From positions 62,931,872-62,995,871 of the forward strand of contig CM043953.1 of assembly GCA_014529385.2 (NCBI GenBank): a DNA stretch of 64,000 nt, given 5' to 3'. The notes under the pieces were generated by a model. It searched no databases. It worked only from the letters and a program-made list of their open reading frames with translations, and was not told where the DNA came from. The stretch is from Adiantum capillus-veneris (lineage: Eukaryota; Streptophyta; Polypodiopsida; Polypodiales; Pteridaceae). How positions within the stretch are numbered: position 1 is the stretch's first letter; every line of letters begins with the position of its first letter. This document shows, piece by piece, positions 12,217 through 24,430 of this stretch. A program made the translations under genes and the position numbers.

Positions 12217-13253
12217 CAAAACACATAGACACGTAGATAGTATCAATTTAATGTATAAACAATAAATTACTAAGTACATTTGTAAGTACAAATTTCGATG
12301 TGCTCAATGGGCTTAAGTACATTCCTTACAGGTATGGGAGCAAAATGTCCTCTAGGTAAAAATCGTGAAGATGCCCTTCAAATGAGGGTGGGGAAATAGT
12401 AGTGCCGGGTGGATTAAGTAAACCCTTATGTGGTGTGTTATCAATCAACAAAGTATTGAGAGCATCATAAGGCACATTGATCTGTTCAAAGGGTTGTAGA
12501 AAAGTGGTACATTAGCTTTAGTTGGGTAAAAATGTCCCACAATGGTATTATAATTTCTTTGATTATACACACAATAAAAATCCAATCTCTGAATTTCAGC
12601 CAAACTGCAAACTATGGAAACGAGGAGATTCAAGTTTTGGGCTTGCATTGAAGACCAGATAGCAACCCTAAATCGTGGAATCAAAAAATTCAAAAATTCC
12701 TTTATGCCTGGTCAAATTACTACTATGAGATTTCCCAAGTGGAAACTACGTAAATCGGAGATCTTTGTATGTACACTGTACGGCTGTCGTACCATCAACA
12801 ATCCATTGAGATCCAAAATAATTAGTCTCTGCAATCATTGTGTGCATACATATAACTAGTTAGAAAAAAAAGTATTAAATTTAAGTACAATGGATATTAC
12901 CGGAACAACCATATCTAGTTGAAGCAAGAGTCCATATTGGTCATTTCTAATGTTGACATTCTGTTGTTGAGTACCGATGTTACCTTTTGTATTGCCAAGG
13001 GTATCCACCTCTTGTGGTTGTGTAGTACAAGACTCTTATGTTTCCATGGCCAAATGGTTAACTTGTTCTGTTGTCTATTCATGGCTTTGATTTGCAACGT
13101 TGGCCTCCTCCTCTACATGGTTTAGACACTTTGTATCTTCTCTCGACTCTAAAGATCTCTTCACATCAACAATTACAGGAGCTTGGACTCCCTCATATTG
13201 ATCACGTGCCTCGGTTGAAGAGCATTTTACATCTGCATTTTCAAGGGCTTAGT

Positions 13254-14995
13254 TTACTTCACATTGATCGACCCCAACTTCCGTTTCGTCGCTTCAACTG
13301 CAAAGCAAACCAATGTTTGTTCCTCTAATATGGGGTCAGTTTTAGGGATTTGGTTTTCAATGGTGGAAACTGGCATGACTTCCTCATCACCGGTCATTGT
13401 TAAAGTTATTATATGGTCGTTGACAAAATTGTCTTCTGCATCTAAAACTCTTGGAGTTAAAAGAGATGGTAGATGTTGAATCATTGATGCACGGTACCTT
13501 TGTAAATATTCCAAGGTATAATTTTCCACAGCATTCTACAAAATTAGGTTAACTTGTGGTCAATACTTCAATTAATAATAGCACCAAGTTGGTCCAAACC
13601 ATAGCACAGAAATACCTTAGACATAAATGGATTCAAAGCAAAAAAACTCTGTAGTATGTACTCTGCGTGGAGAAGACATCTCCAACCACACGAATTTGGA
13701 TCTATTTGAGTAGGCACTTCGACAGCTTTAAAGGTTGCCCTATAGAGTTCATGACTCCACAAAGCCTTCCATAGATGTGAAATAATCTTTTTATACATCT
13801 ATGAATAGTGAAAGCTATTTGTTATTAATATTATTAAGATCATCAACCATAGCCCAATTAAACACTCAAGGTTATATCAACACTCACACTCTTATCTTTG
13901 AATGTGTTCCTTGTATGGAGTTGATTGTCCATACCACTTGTTTGTCCAGTTCAATGCATACAAGGCGTCAATGATTATTTGATTTGTATGGAAACACCAG
14001 AGTTGTGAAATGAAGCATTGGACAGTGGACAAACCATCTCTCCAATGTGCCATGAGGGGGTGGTTTTTATTCGGAGTGGCACAGACAACTGTGGATCTAA
14101 AACATATATTTTAGTATGGGTTTGTTGAGGGAGTTGGCTCTTTATTAAGCTACAATAAATAACAAGGATTTAATTAGAGACCAAACACAAAAATAAAAGG
14201 ATCTTAAAGGTAGAGAAGAGCACTTACTTTAGGCATAAATAAACAATAGAGTCTGTAATTTGTGCATTGGGATCTTTCAAAATCCCGATATCAACTGAAT
14301 CCAGAGCTAATTTCCTAGTACCATCAGCAAGGGGAATGGTTGCTAAGATTCCTTCTTTCATGGAATGTAAAATATCATTGTTTCTTTCATTTAAGTCTGT
14401 GGTAACTTGCCCATAATTTCTCCTCTGTGCCTCTTCATCAGCAGCAGCAATCTGTATCCTCTTTAGTTTCTCTGCTTCCAGGTAAAGTCCTTCTTCTTGC
14501 TCATCTCTGGCTCTGGTGTTCACATCATGAGTAACCTCATGAATCTTAACCCCATGATCCCATTGGCCTGGTGGTATTAGCAATATATCCTTCATTTTAG
14601 GGTCAATAAACTCATTAGGGATGAGAAGCTTATCGTATCTCCAACGTACTCTCTTGAGAGTCTCACTGTCCTTGTCCATTATTGTGACCTGGTGAGCATG
14701 AGCAGCAACAATGGTGATATCATTAAAGTACTCCAGTAAAAAATCTTTTGCTGCTTCTTGAAGACAGAGTAGGGCAACAGCCTTCTATCTCATTGCACCA
14801 GCACATGCTTCCTCGCAAATTTGCCTTACTGCTCTTTGGAAAGGAAGTTTAGGGACACAAAGCTCAATTATCTTTGAGCTTTTCTGATCTCTCTAAACCT
14901 GAACTTTTCTTCTTACTAGCAAATCTTCCACATGCTTTCTTTGCAAGCCCTGGTCCTTTCCCTGCCTTCCTTGTTGTTGCCTTTGTTCTTGCCAT
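13254..14995 (-). pseudogene. Histone H3-like domain fused to a Ulp1-like cysteine protease (decayed, in a TIR element)
   Basis: Translation from ATG at 14995 starts MARTKATTRKAGKG, close to the universal H3 tail MARTKQTARKSTGG. After a frameshift near 14870 an H3-type fold follows: KLPFQRAVRQI, LQEAAKDFLLEYF, HAHQVTIMDKD, then an Arg-rich end. TAG at 14785-14787 interrupts it. The frame continues about 130 residues past the usual end of H3. It reaches ITDSIVYLCLK, which resembles the 'W-L-x-D-x-x-I' entry strand of Ulp1 proteases. A GTAAGT donor at 14227 joins in phase to an exon starting at 14096 (NKNHPLMAHW). A further exon, 13798-13616, carries QIDPNSCGWRC, matching the Gln and Cys active-site region of C48 peptidases. 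It joins in phase to 13535-13254. The junction between the second and third exons contains stops. The catalytic His and Asp are not assigned with certainty. Fusion, rather than two adjacent genes, is inferred from the continuous frame. Confidence 0.65.
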
Positions 14996-15022
14996 TCCAC
15001 TGTAACAAAAAAATGCAAAGGA

Positions 15023-15024
<2 letters not shown>

Positions 15025-15058
<34 letters not shown>
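15025..15058. repeat. (GT)n microsatellite
   Basis: About 17 GT units lie just upstream of the start codon of the H3-like gene. Confidence 0.95.
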
Positions 15059-15059
<1 letters not shown>

Positions 15060-15129
15060 ATCACGACGCGCGGACTAAAAATTGAGAGGAGAATATAGCA
15101 TATCGCACGCCGTGCATCAATTCTTGAAT

Positions 15130-15131
<2 letters not shown>

Positions 15132-15190
<59 letters not shown>
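15132..15190. repeat. (CT)n microsatellite
   Basis: About 30 CT units lie in the space between the divergent genes. With the (GA)n run at 15371-15440 this makes a second inverted pair. Confidence 0.95.
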
Positions 15191-15197
<7 letters not shown>

Positions 15198-15369
15198 AAT
15201 CCAAGTGTGCATTTGTTACGATAAATAGTACACGTATTTTTGGGTTATTAAAAAATATTTATTGTGGTCGTACCAGTCATTTATTTCATGTCTTCCTAAC
15301 ACGTGTACAATAATATTCGGCGTGCTTCGTTAAAAACGCTAAGGGTAATGTCTATTATTGTATGAAAAG

Positions 15370-15370
<1 letters not shown>

Positions 15371-15442
<72 letters not shown>

Positions 15443-15543
15443 ACTTAGTAAAGGGGAGAAGAGAAATCATATTGGAGAAGCTAATACAGACATCGAGAGA
15501 GAGAGAGAGAGAGAGAGGCTAGAGAGAGAGAGAGAGAGAGAGA
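15371..15543. repeat. (GA)n microsatellites
   Basis: A GA tract runs from 15371 to 15440, with a second, interrupted tract at 15497-15543. Both lie in the intergenic core of the TIR element. Confidence 0.95.
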
Positions 15544-15759
15544 GTTAAAAAGGCCTCTCCCTCCTTCAAGGTGCAGGAATCAGAAGCGTGAAGACCAACA
15601 ACAACATTCCCTGTCCTGAATCTGTACTCGAAGAGCAATGTCTAGTCCTAGCAAAGATAAAGGCAATCTCTTCACTTTCATTTGGTCCATAGTTTAGTTG
15701 TGTTTGAGAATTGTGCTTCAAAATGTAAAAGGCTATTTAACATTTCACCAACCAAAATT

Positions 15760-15820
15760 GGATCACAGCGCGCCAGTAGTGTTATGAAGGTTCGTTTAAG
15801 TATTCCGCGCGCCGTGATCC
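15760..15820. repeat. Palindrome 1 in the divergent intergenic core
   Basis: GGATCACAGCGCGC (15760-15773) and GCGCGCCGTGATCC (15807-15820) are inverted copies with one mismatch, separated by 33 bp. The same GTGATCC/GCGCGC core recurs in palindrome 2 and, more degenerately, near 15059-15115. Confidence 0.85.
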
Positions 15821-15896
15821 ACTTTTGAAATTGTACAAAGGTTTTTTTTTTGGAGAATAAAATTCTTTGATATTTTGGTAGTTATTCCTTTGTATA

Positions 15897-15986
15897 AAAG
15901 CCAATCAAGTGGATCACGGCGTGCCAGTAGCTTTGTGGACTTTTGTTAATGTACTCCGCGCGCCGTGATCCACTTGATTGGCTTTT
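15897..15986. repeat. Palindrome 2 in the divergent intergenic core
   Basis: The arms are 15897-15924 and 15957-15986. Each includes CCAATCAAGTGGATCACGGC or its complement, nearly perfect over about 28 bp, with a loop of about 32 bp. The element sits between the divergent gene starts at 14995 and 16185, where a bidirectional promoter or a transposase-binding region would be expected. The role is inferred from position only. Confidence 0.85.
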
Positions 15987-16184
15987 TCTCTTTACAATTA
16001 TAAAGCAATTTTGCATTCTATCAAAGGATGCACACATGCTAATCATCTTGTGTTATTGTCTATATGATTAGTTGAAAATAATTGTGAGATACCTAGCTAT
16101 TGTTTGTTCAAAACTTATATGATCATGTCGTGCTCTTCTTTTTATTTATGTTTGAAGAAACTTATATTTCTCAGTATGAAATAA

Positions 16185-18297
16185 ATGGCAGGATTAAGAT
16201 CTCATAGGAGGAAGAGGCAGAAAATAGATCCCGAGCGCATCGTTGGCCAAGAAAATGTTTCGAGAAGACTGCCGGAGCTGTTAAAAACTTCAGCAGAACC
16301 CATTGATATATCTGGTGCAGAGCCTGCCATGAGTTTGGATGAAACTGATACTGATCCATTTGTCGAAATGGAGTCCCCTTCTACTCCAAAATTTTCTTTA
16401 CTGAACTCACTTAAGAGAGATGTGGATTTTTTAGCCCCTGGGTAAAAGCATGTTAACCTATCGCGCTTTTTGTGCTAGTTAGCAGTTTCAAGTTAGCACA
16501 TCTTCAAAAAGTTGGGCGTCCGGTAAATTTTTTACAAATAATATCAAAATTTGTTGGAGGTTGTACATTTAATTTCCTTGTTTCAAGTGCTTTCTATTGA
16601 TATATCATATGTCATAGATCTTGGAGATGTAGCTCAAGTTATTGTACTAGTTAGCATATGTCAAAATTGTGCTAGTTAGCATTGTCCGGGACATGAAAAA
16701 GCATGACAGGTTAACATGCTTTCACCCCCCTACTTTACAGAGTGCCCAATGTGTTGCAACAATCCCAAAGAAAAAAGAGACAATTATTTATGAAGACCCT
16801 ACATTGATTGATGAAAGGCTTTTAGATTTTGCAATTTCGTCTGGGATTGGTGATAAGTTAGATTTAGTCTCCTGCATTTTTAATGCTCCATTTAATTTTG
16901 ATGTGTTTATAGCTGAACAGAATGAACACTTGAAGATGGAACGAGAGAAGTTTGAGCTTCACACTCAAGAGAGCAGGGTTAATGTTAGTGAAATGGTAGT
17001 AGTCCATTTAAAAGACTGTGATCCTAAAAGACAGTCTTACAAGAAGTACAATCAGTTGCCTCTTATATACAGACCCCATTGGTGCAGCTTACATGAACGG
17101 GAGTGCAAGCTAGTTCAAAAATCCTTTGGATTTCTAATAATTTTAAATGGATTATTTACAAGTCTTATGAAAGATCCTAAGGAGGTCATGGAGGAACACG
17201 ATTTACCAGCAGCAAATAAAAAAGAGGAAAAGGATGAGGAATATATTGAAGTGACGGAGATATAGGAGTCCATTGATCTTGAGGAAGAAGCAAAAGAGGT
17301 GGAACGAAGCAATCTTGTCTCAATGAAAACCTCAAATATCAAGCTACCTCTAGATGTGTCAGGTTCCAATGAGCGGCAAGCCACCTTAATGCTACCAGGA
17401 GTGCCAGAGTTTAAATTTGGAGATAGGTCATACATTTTCCTTCATGATATACAAAGTATTTTTTATTTGCGGGAGGACTTTGCACTGGCCATTATCTCCA
17501 AGTATCAGAAGGAGAGGAATGGATTTGTTTCAAATGACAGTACTGATGACGAGGCAATGGAGATCTCCAGTAACCCACTGGACTGCCTTAAACTTTGCTT
17601 TGAAAAGGCAAAAAAATATAAAGAAATCCTTCTTGATGAAGCCACATTTCAAACTATTTGAAATAATCTCAAGCTATCAACTAGTAATTAGGATATAGAG
17701 GGTTGGTTTATGCAACCAGCCCAGGAGTCAACCGGATCAGTCAACCTATGGAAGAATGAGCTTTTTTTGCAAGATGAGAGTTTCATGGTATAACATCCTG
17801 TCCCCCCCCGCCCCCCTCCCCCCCATCTCTGTCTCTCTCTCTCACACACACACTTCTTTTGTTTACAATCATGGATTGCTGAAAAGGACAACTTTCGTTG
17901 TCGTCGAAGAAGACAGTTCCGTGGCAGGGATGCAGCTCTAGGAAAATATCTTCCTAGTCTCTGTGAGGCACCCATCCTAATCTTCCACAACGGAATGTCA
18001 CAAGAGGAGAATACTGCAACCTATGCTTTCAAGACATTATCTTGCTTCTTAGGTGGTCCAATGCTACCACAAAATGCTAATAGAGTTATCCTCATCGACA
18101 AGGTTTTTGGGAGAGAATGTTTTGGTTACTCGCCAGGATATACTCGGGGCCGTGCAGCACATTACTACACATACACAGCAATGGCATTATCTTTAGGGAA
18201 AGAAAATCCTACTGAACTCTTAGAGTATGGCAAACATTTAATGATCAGATACAGGGGCGAGGTTCCAAACGATATTTGCAAATCATCAAAAGTTTGA
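16185..18297 (+). pseudogene. Unknown multi-exon gene of the TIR element
   Basis: The first block starts at ATG 16185 (MAGLRSHRRKRQK, basic and NLS-like) and runs to about 16440, where GTAAAAG could be a donor. A second block begins after TTTACAG at 16740 and keeps one frame to 17661, apart from TAG at 17263-17265. It is rich in Glu/Lys with a likely coiled coil (EQNEHLKMEREKFELH). After a pyrimidine-rich gap (about 17780-17890, probably an intron) the same frame resumes and ends at 18297, with GYTRGRAAHYYTYTAMALS near the end. Further stops near 17660-17693 show decay. No family is recognised. Its divergent placement opposite the H3-like/Ulp1 gene suggests shared regulation. Confidence 0.45.
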
Positions 18298-18376
18298 AAT
18301 AGTTGTGGTACATATTGAATTTAATTCTACAGGCATTTGTGGTACATCCGATCATCTATACTCTAATTCTCTTGTT

Positions 18377-21083
18377 TCACCGATGATTGGCATCTTCCAT
18401 TGTCTCCCTCCACCTCATTTGACTTTCAAGAGCACTTGAGTTGTTGGATGCGTCTGCTCGCTTTCTTTCCTGAAGTTGCAAATGTGGGATTGCGTGTACG
18501 GTTGCTGAAGAGGCCAATACTTGCTTTTGTTGCATGCGGTGAATGATGCTGCGATAAAACCACTGAAATAACTCCTTCAGACTGTTTGCCTTACTTCGAG
18601 AGCCTCCATACTGTGTGTGTCTGAAGTAGGCATTTCTAGCCATGTAATGAGACTTCTTCAGGCCCTGGATGTTCCATATACCTGGATTCCCATACTTCTG
18701 GATGAAGTATGGCAAATGATTAAAAATAATGTATTGTAAAACAAGAAATTTAAACACAAACTTAGTACTAAGACTATTTGAGGTGCTTTGAATTTACCAT
18801 GTAATGAGTGATTTGAGTGTCAGTCCATCCTGTCTTGAAGGATTTTTTCAGTAGCTGAAGGTTCTATTTAAACTTGCTGAGATTATCCTACGACCAATCA
18901 TCATTCTCGCACATTTGAAATAACGTGTCAATGGAACGCCACACATCACCCTTTGCATTGCGACTTGTTGGATCTTGGTCTTTCACTGCTAAATGAAGTT
19001 TTTTCAAGTTTTTTCCAGTGCATATACTCAACTTTGCTAATGTAGGTAGAGTGATATACTCTCCCTCGCTTTGTTAGCTTCACATCTTTCATACCTTGAG
19101 GTTTAGATAGAAAATGGCGTGCCTTGACCCCACCAATGAATGGTTTGCAAGATACATCTTTCTCATTGGTTGACCTTTTTTCGTCCCGTTGGATTTTCAC
19201 ATTGCCCCCATGTAGACCAATATCTGACAAAACTAGTTCCAAAGCCTCTAGAGCGACCTATCGTTCAGCTGACTTTTTTATTTGTCATGCAAATCCAATG
19301 TACAGATATACCAACTTCTCTACAATTTCGGCAGAGACTATGCATTGTACAAATATGGACATTAACAAGTGGTATATCCAGAAATGGCTGGAAATTAGAG
19401 TCTTGATTTGTGACGAGTAGGAAATTTTTTTTGCCACCACTTTGGGTCCATCACCTTGTAAGCTCCATACAATACAAGCATGGAGACTTTGCCATGGCAC
19501 CCATTCCACAATTATACATACACTTCAGTGTTTTCAGGTCACCTGCAAGATGCCATTGAACTTGAAAGTCTCCTCTCCCATCTATAAACAGTACCTCTCC
19601 TCAATTCATTTGTCTATCAATGATATCTGGAATAGGGGTTTGATGGAACACCCAAAATAAATTATCATGGTCTTCTTTCTTTACCTGCAAGATTAATCCT
19701 TATGAGATACAAAAATAAATCTAAAATTTAGGTACAATAGAGGATTTGCTAGAGCTGCAAAATTAGAAATAAGTGGATTACCTGAAATGCACCAAGCCAC
19801 CATACATTTGTTTTTGATTAAACACTGGAGTATGAAGGGTCATCAGTGGGACATTTGGAAAGAGCACTATTCATTAATGTGATTGTAACTCGCTCTAGCT
19901 TCTTCTCTTTAAGAATCTCACACTCATCTAGCTTCAAAACAAAATGTAGAACACCACCTCTCTCTTTTTATGTGATATTGTAGAACTTTACCATTCTAGT
20001 TTGCAACAAAGTCAGGTCCATGAAGATATTGTTGTACTCATCATAAGTGACAGTAGTTCCCTATGAGCTACAAATATCTTGAATATGAAATGGACATCCA
20101 ATGAAGTCGGTCTGTTCATTATTGAGCTGGAATCTTTCCTTCCAAACACTTACAGCTGTTGATAAAAGCTTAGACTTTATTCCCTTCTTCACAAACATGG
20201 AAGAGCTAGACTGTTGAATAGCTGAGTAACCTCTTTTACTAACTCCAAGGGAATCCAATGTACCATGTATTTGCTTGGCAAGCACTGCATTCTTTGAAAT
20301 GAATCTGTCAACGACATCCCGTTGCAAAACCTTAAACTTTTTGTCATGCATTATATCTTTTGCAAGACCACTAGTTATCAATGGCTTTAACTGCTTTCCT
20401 ACATTGGCCGTCGGGTCTATGTTTTCTTTGTCTGGATAGATTGAATCTCTACAAAGAAAACATAACTAACATAAGCAAAAACTTAAATTAATTTAAATTA
20501 ATTAAACAGTTTACAATGCTCACCTCAATGCTTGGATTCTTTTCTTAAGACCGCCAAAGCCTACCTTCAACGTTTCAAGATTCCGTAGTTTCTTCTTTCG
20601 CACATGAGTGCTTAATATTGTCTCTTTGTTTTATAATGACCGTACCTTATTTCGCAAGACTTGTGATTCTTGTGTGCGCTGCATTACAATCTTTTGGTCC
20701 TCATAATGCAAGTTTGAAAATCTCTTAATCTCATTTTCTTGGTGCTTCACCATGTCTTTATAAGTTTCTGATTTGTTGTTTAGAGCTTTACAGTAGCCAA
20801 GCAATCCATTCTCTCCATCACCTGCAAAGGTCAATAAGTTAGTGGGATTTGAAAATGCAGAGAAAGCATTGGTCATAGGATTCAATGGATAGAGTGAGCC
20901 TTTTGTTCAAATATCTAAGTGTTTTGCTCCCTCTGCTTTGAGTCTCTCTGTCATGATCGGTGTCACTTTGATGTTAGTTTTGCTTCGCTTACACAGTGGC
21001 GTATATTGGGGATCCAGGTCAATGTGTAGATGATAGAAGGGTCTTTTAAAGAGGACATTTGTGGGGGTGGAAGAAGAAGCCAT
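18377..21083 (-). pseudogene. Decayed multi-exon gene with transposase-like features
   Basis: The likely start is ATG near 21083 (MASSSTPTN). An N-terminal coiled-coil block (20885-20640) follows, with an in-frame TGA at 20907-20909. An intron (donor GTGAGC near 20523, acceptor near 20451) leads to a block with LDSLGVSKRGYSAIQ. Next come a possible acidic motif (FVLKLDECEI, about 19920-19945), WHLAGDLKTLKC then CLYC (about 19460-19560), and an IPLVNVHICTMHSLC stretch (about 19310-19370). The last exon starts after an intron at about 18797-18704 and ends at 18377. The order 'aspartate motif, GD-K, CxxC, IP...H' resembles large, mostly unannotated transposon proteins I know from invertebrates. 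Several stops and frame changes break it. It is the best candidate for the element's transposase. An N-terminal extension at 21084-21266 is less likely. Confidence 0.45.
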
Positions 21084-21403
21084 GTATGCAACAGTGCAAA
21101 AAAGGGAGGATTTCTTTGAGGTCAACGCACAAACAGTGAGAGAGTAAGGAGAGAGCAGGTTTGAAAGGATACGCCCTATTTCCTTTAGCATACATTCCAT
21201 GTACAAGAAACTCCCTCCAATTCTAGGACGTTCATTAAATGCAACTGAAAACGACTTATTCTTCAATCATCACGTCCTTTATGATGCTGTGACAAGAATC
21301 TACTTGTAAGTGCACTTTTCAAATGGTTATTTCAAGTTTACAGTTGCTTTTACCACGCCTATTTTCTAGAGAGAGAGAGTCAAAATTCTATTTTTCTTAG
21401 AAA

Positions 21404-21435
21404 GCCCTCCAAATGACCTCCGAAATTTCCTAATG
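21404..21435 (-). repeat. Right terminal inverted repeat of the 11 kb element
   Basis: This is the inverted partner of 10383-10414. Similarity falls off immediately inside both repeats. Confidence 0.8.
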
Positions 21436-24430
21436 TTGTGTTAGCCGTTGCTAACAGCCTCATCCATAGCGGCTTCCTCACTTTGGTAGATCATGTTCCC
21501 CACACGAAGTCATATGAAATTGGACAACAACCTTACCATCCCAGGTGCCACTTGCAAAGCCGTCGGCAAAACTCGTAAAATGATCCTCATTGTCGGTGCC
21601 CGAGGCTAACCCTCTTGCGTCGATTTAGTATGATGGATCCAACTCTTCTCAAAAAACAAGGCCACATAAATCCATCCTACAACCTACCTTGCCCATAAAA
21701 CAAAGAGCTTAGAAACTCTACATCTTGCTTTTAACTCCCCATGTCTACATAGTCTGATCTAAATCGCAAGTTGCGACCCTAAAATGGGCTTGCATAAGTG
21801 TTAACAGTAGGGTAGCCACCACCACAATTTGTGATGGCTATAAAACCCAACACCTTCTCACTGTCTACCTATAATTCTTCATAGTTTGTATGCATTTATT
21901 GCAAACCTTCATACCATGTTCTAGGCTTGGTTGGAGAAGCAATTCTTATGTCACCGATCGAGATCAATGAGCATAAGGTTCCGTATGAGTCAATCCAATG
22001 GCACAATGGTAGGTTACTATCCCCACCAAAAATTGCTCATGGCTCTTCTCTCTCTTCCTTGCATGGCTTATCCTCACTTATCCTCCATATAAGGCCTTGC
22101 CTCATTCAATGTAGCCTGCCACGTGGCATGTCAACACAAAACGTCGAGGTCCGTACAATTGCCATGTCAGCATGCCAATGCAATTCACAAAAATTCAGCG
22201 TTAGGGACTCCGAGCACCAAGGGCAAAGCATGGTGCTCATAGAGTAGGGGAAGCAGCAAGTGGGATCTTCCCCATCTCAAGAAGCCCAATCCCAAGACTA
22301 TTTCAAGCTAGAGCCCGGGACCAACAGCCTACAAACTAACATGCAACCTAGATGACACCACCAAGACAAAACTTTCAGGCTACCCAAGGAGGATCGACAT
22401 GACACCCAATCTCAATGAAGCACTCCATCTTAAGAAAGACAGTTAAGCTTTAACTCACATAGCTCATAAGCGGACCTTGTAGGAAATGACTTAAGAGTAC
22501 GGCACTAAGAAACCAACCTAGACGGATGAAGTATCCTAAATTGACCCTTCCACGCAACTACATGAGCAACACTTCGATCTTTCCTAGCCCCAAAGGTTAG
22601 CCAATGATTATATTGCTCAGCATATGGGATTAAAGGCAACACCGCCAGGACTCCCATGTGGCTCTACCAGGTCAAGCCACTCTTGAGCTTCAAGCCCGTC
22701 AAAACCTTGCAAACAAAAGACATCCAAGAAGTCCCCCACCTCTAAAGGGGCTGAGAATCATCCCACTTCAACTCCATTCTCAATCACAAGAACAAGGCCG
22801 CAAAGAACAGCTGCAACAGTAGCCATGAGTAGTATCCAAGAAGAGGAGCTCAAGTCAGAATCAAAAAATGGACATGCTTAGCAATAGCTCAGCTAGTGCG
22901 ACCATTCCAAGTCTTCACCCACACAAGAAGAGCAAGGGCAAGCACTCAATTATACCATTGAATTCAACACAAGCAAATAGTGATGTCAAGACATGCAGAG
23001 CCTTTTTGGGGGGGGGGGGGGGGGGGGGGGGGGGGAGAGAGAGAGAGAGAGAGAGAGAGATCAAACCATTGAGGGAAACATGCATGAAGATTTACCACCT
23101 CACTAAATGAACACAAGGCTTCCTCATCCTCCACAGAACCACAACAAGAGTGAAGAAAGGAAAGAGAATACTAGGGGTGATACCACCACAGCCGCCTCTC
23201 CAACTGACTGCGGTGCATTTGACCGGTGGATGGGGAGGGAAAAGGGGGGAGGGGGGCGACATCCAGGCCATTCTTGAGAATTTTACCAAACAAAGATAGA
23301 ACGCAGGCCAAGGGCCAGAGAGAATAGGAGGAAGAGTCTAGTCGGACCCACATGCCTAAGAAAAACAATTATGAGACAGACGACCAAGAAGAAGCTCAAG
23401 CACGGGCTAAAAGGGTAAGAAAGTTACACAAGTTACAAGGTAAAGCCATAAACGACCCAACAATGGGCTCAGGGACTTTTCATAAGAGTGTTTATAGGAG
23501 AATTAGTAGCAGAAGTGAAAGGCACTGGCCCCTCGTAAGAACATATAACAAAAATGAGGGAAATACAAGACAGTGAGATGGACTATTCCAAGCAGGACTA
23601 CAAGAATCCCTCGAGGAAGCCCGAAAGGAAAAACTGGACATATGGGGGTAAAGGCTGCCACAAACCTCAAGATGCATAGCCGCTGGCTATTGCCCTGCAG
23701 GGATCTTTTAGGCCCTTACGACACTGGAGCAAGTGGCCCAGTCTGCTTTTCTTGAGACCAGGTAGCGTCTTGTCACACTGGGTCTTGGCAAATTGGCATA
23801 GGCAAAATGCTACTCAGAAAGCTGGGCAGCCAGGTAAAGCTGCTCAATGACACTCGGCAGCCCCTTCACTTTTCCATGCGCAAATAGCCTCGTGCCACCT
23901 CAGCAGGGCCAGCCCATACCCACCCCATGTGACACCCACCTCATGAAGAGAACTATTTAAGAAGTCAAACTGAAGAACTTGAGAGAACAGCAGCTGCCCA
24001 AAGTTCCTTTATTAACACGCCTCAAACTGACATGGACAGAATTATAAGGGAGGAGCTCGAAGGTGAACCCATCCTTGGGTAACTGGCACCCAAGGAGAGA
24101 AAGCAACAGGTGTTTGAGATGGAAGTAATTGAAGTAGAATTAAAGATGGAAACAACCCCCCCCCCCCCCCCCCGGGGACAGAAAAGGACCCAAAATCACT
24201 GGTTGACCAAGAAATGGGAGTCCACCTTAGATTTTCATTCAAGCCAGTAAAGTATCAACAAACCAAATGAATAGAATCAAACATGAAAATGGCCTTCACA
24301 TATGAAAGCCCCTCAAAGGACACCCACCTTAGTGAACATGCAGGGATAAAGCACAAGGCATTAAAAAGGAATTACATTCAAATGAATCATGCGAGGAAGG
24401 AATAATGGAGATATCTGTACAAAAGAATTG
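21436..24430. other. Unassigned region with G and C homopolymers
   Basis: About 3 kb lie between the TIR element and the 3' side of DRP1. I find no convincing gene or conserved domain. It contains a G-run of about 28 with a GA tail (23008-23060) and a C-run of 18 (24156-24173). The short open frames at 21927, 22868, 23352 and 24042 show no recognisable motifs. Old retroelement sequence is possible. Confidence 0.5.

Larger units (their letters stand above)
10383..21435. mobile_element. 11 kb multi-gene TIR element carrying an H3-like/Ulp1 gene and a transposase-like gene
   Basis: CATTAGGAAATTT begins the left end at 10383. Its reverse complement closes the right end at 21435. The inverted match runs 32 bp (10383-10414 against 21404-21435) with one mismatch. 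No clean target-site duplication is visible; weakly similar GTGTAACC/GTGTTAG flanks are not adjacent to both ends. The interior holds at least four decayed, intron-containing genes: plus-strand 10884-12073, minus-strand 13254-14995, plus-strand 16185-18297 and minus-strand 18377-21083. I cannot place it in a named superfamily. The Ulp1-like protease recalls DNA transposons that carry such proteases (some MULEs, and the KDZ group), but the assignment is open. Confidence 0.7.

Noticed and set aside
14864-15196. An N-terminal extension of the H3-like protein through the CT and GT repeats
   Set aside because: The extension is microsatellite translation; the H3-like MARTK start at 14995 is the natural start.
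10383-21435. Maverick/Polinton identity for the multi-gene TIR element
   Set aside because: No DNA polymerase B, retroviral-type integrase, packaging ATPase or capsid motif is seen; only a protease is shared, and of the Ulp1 type.
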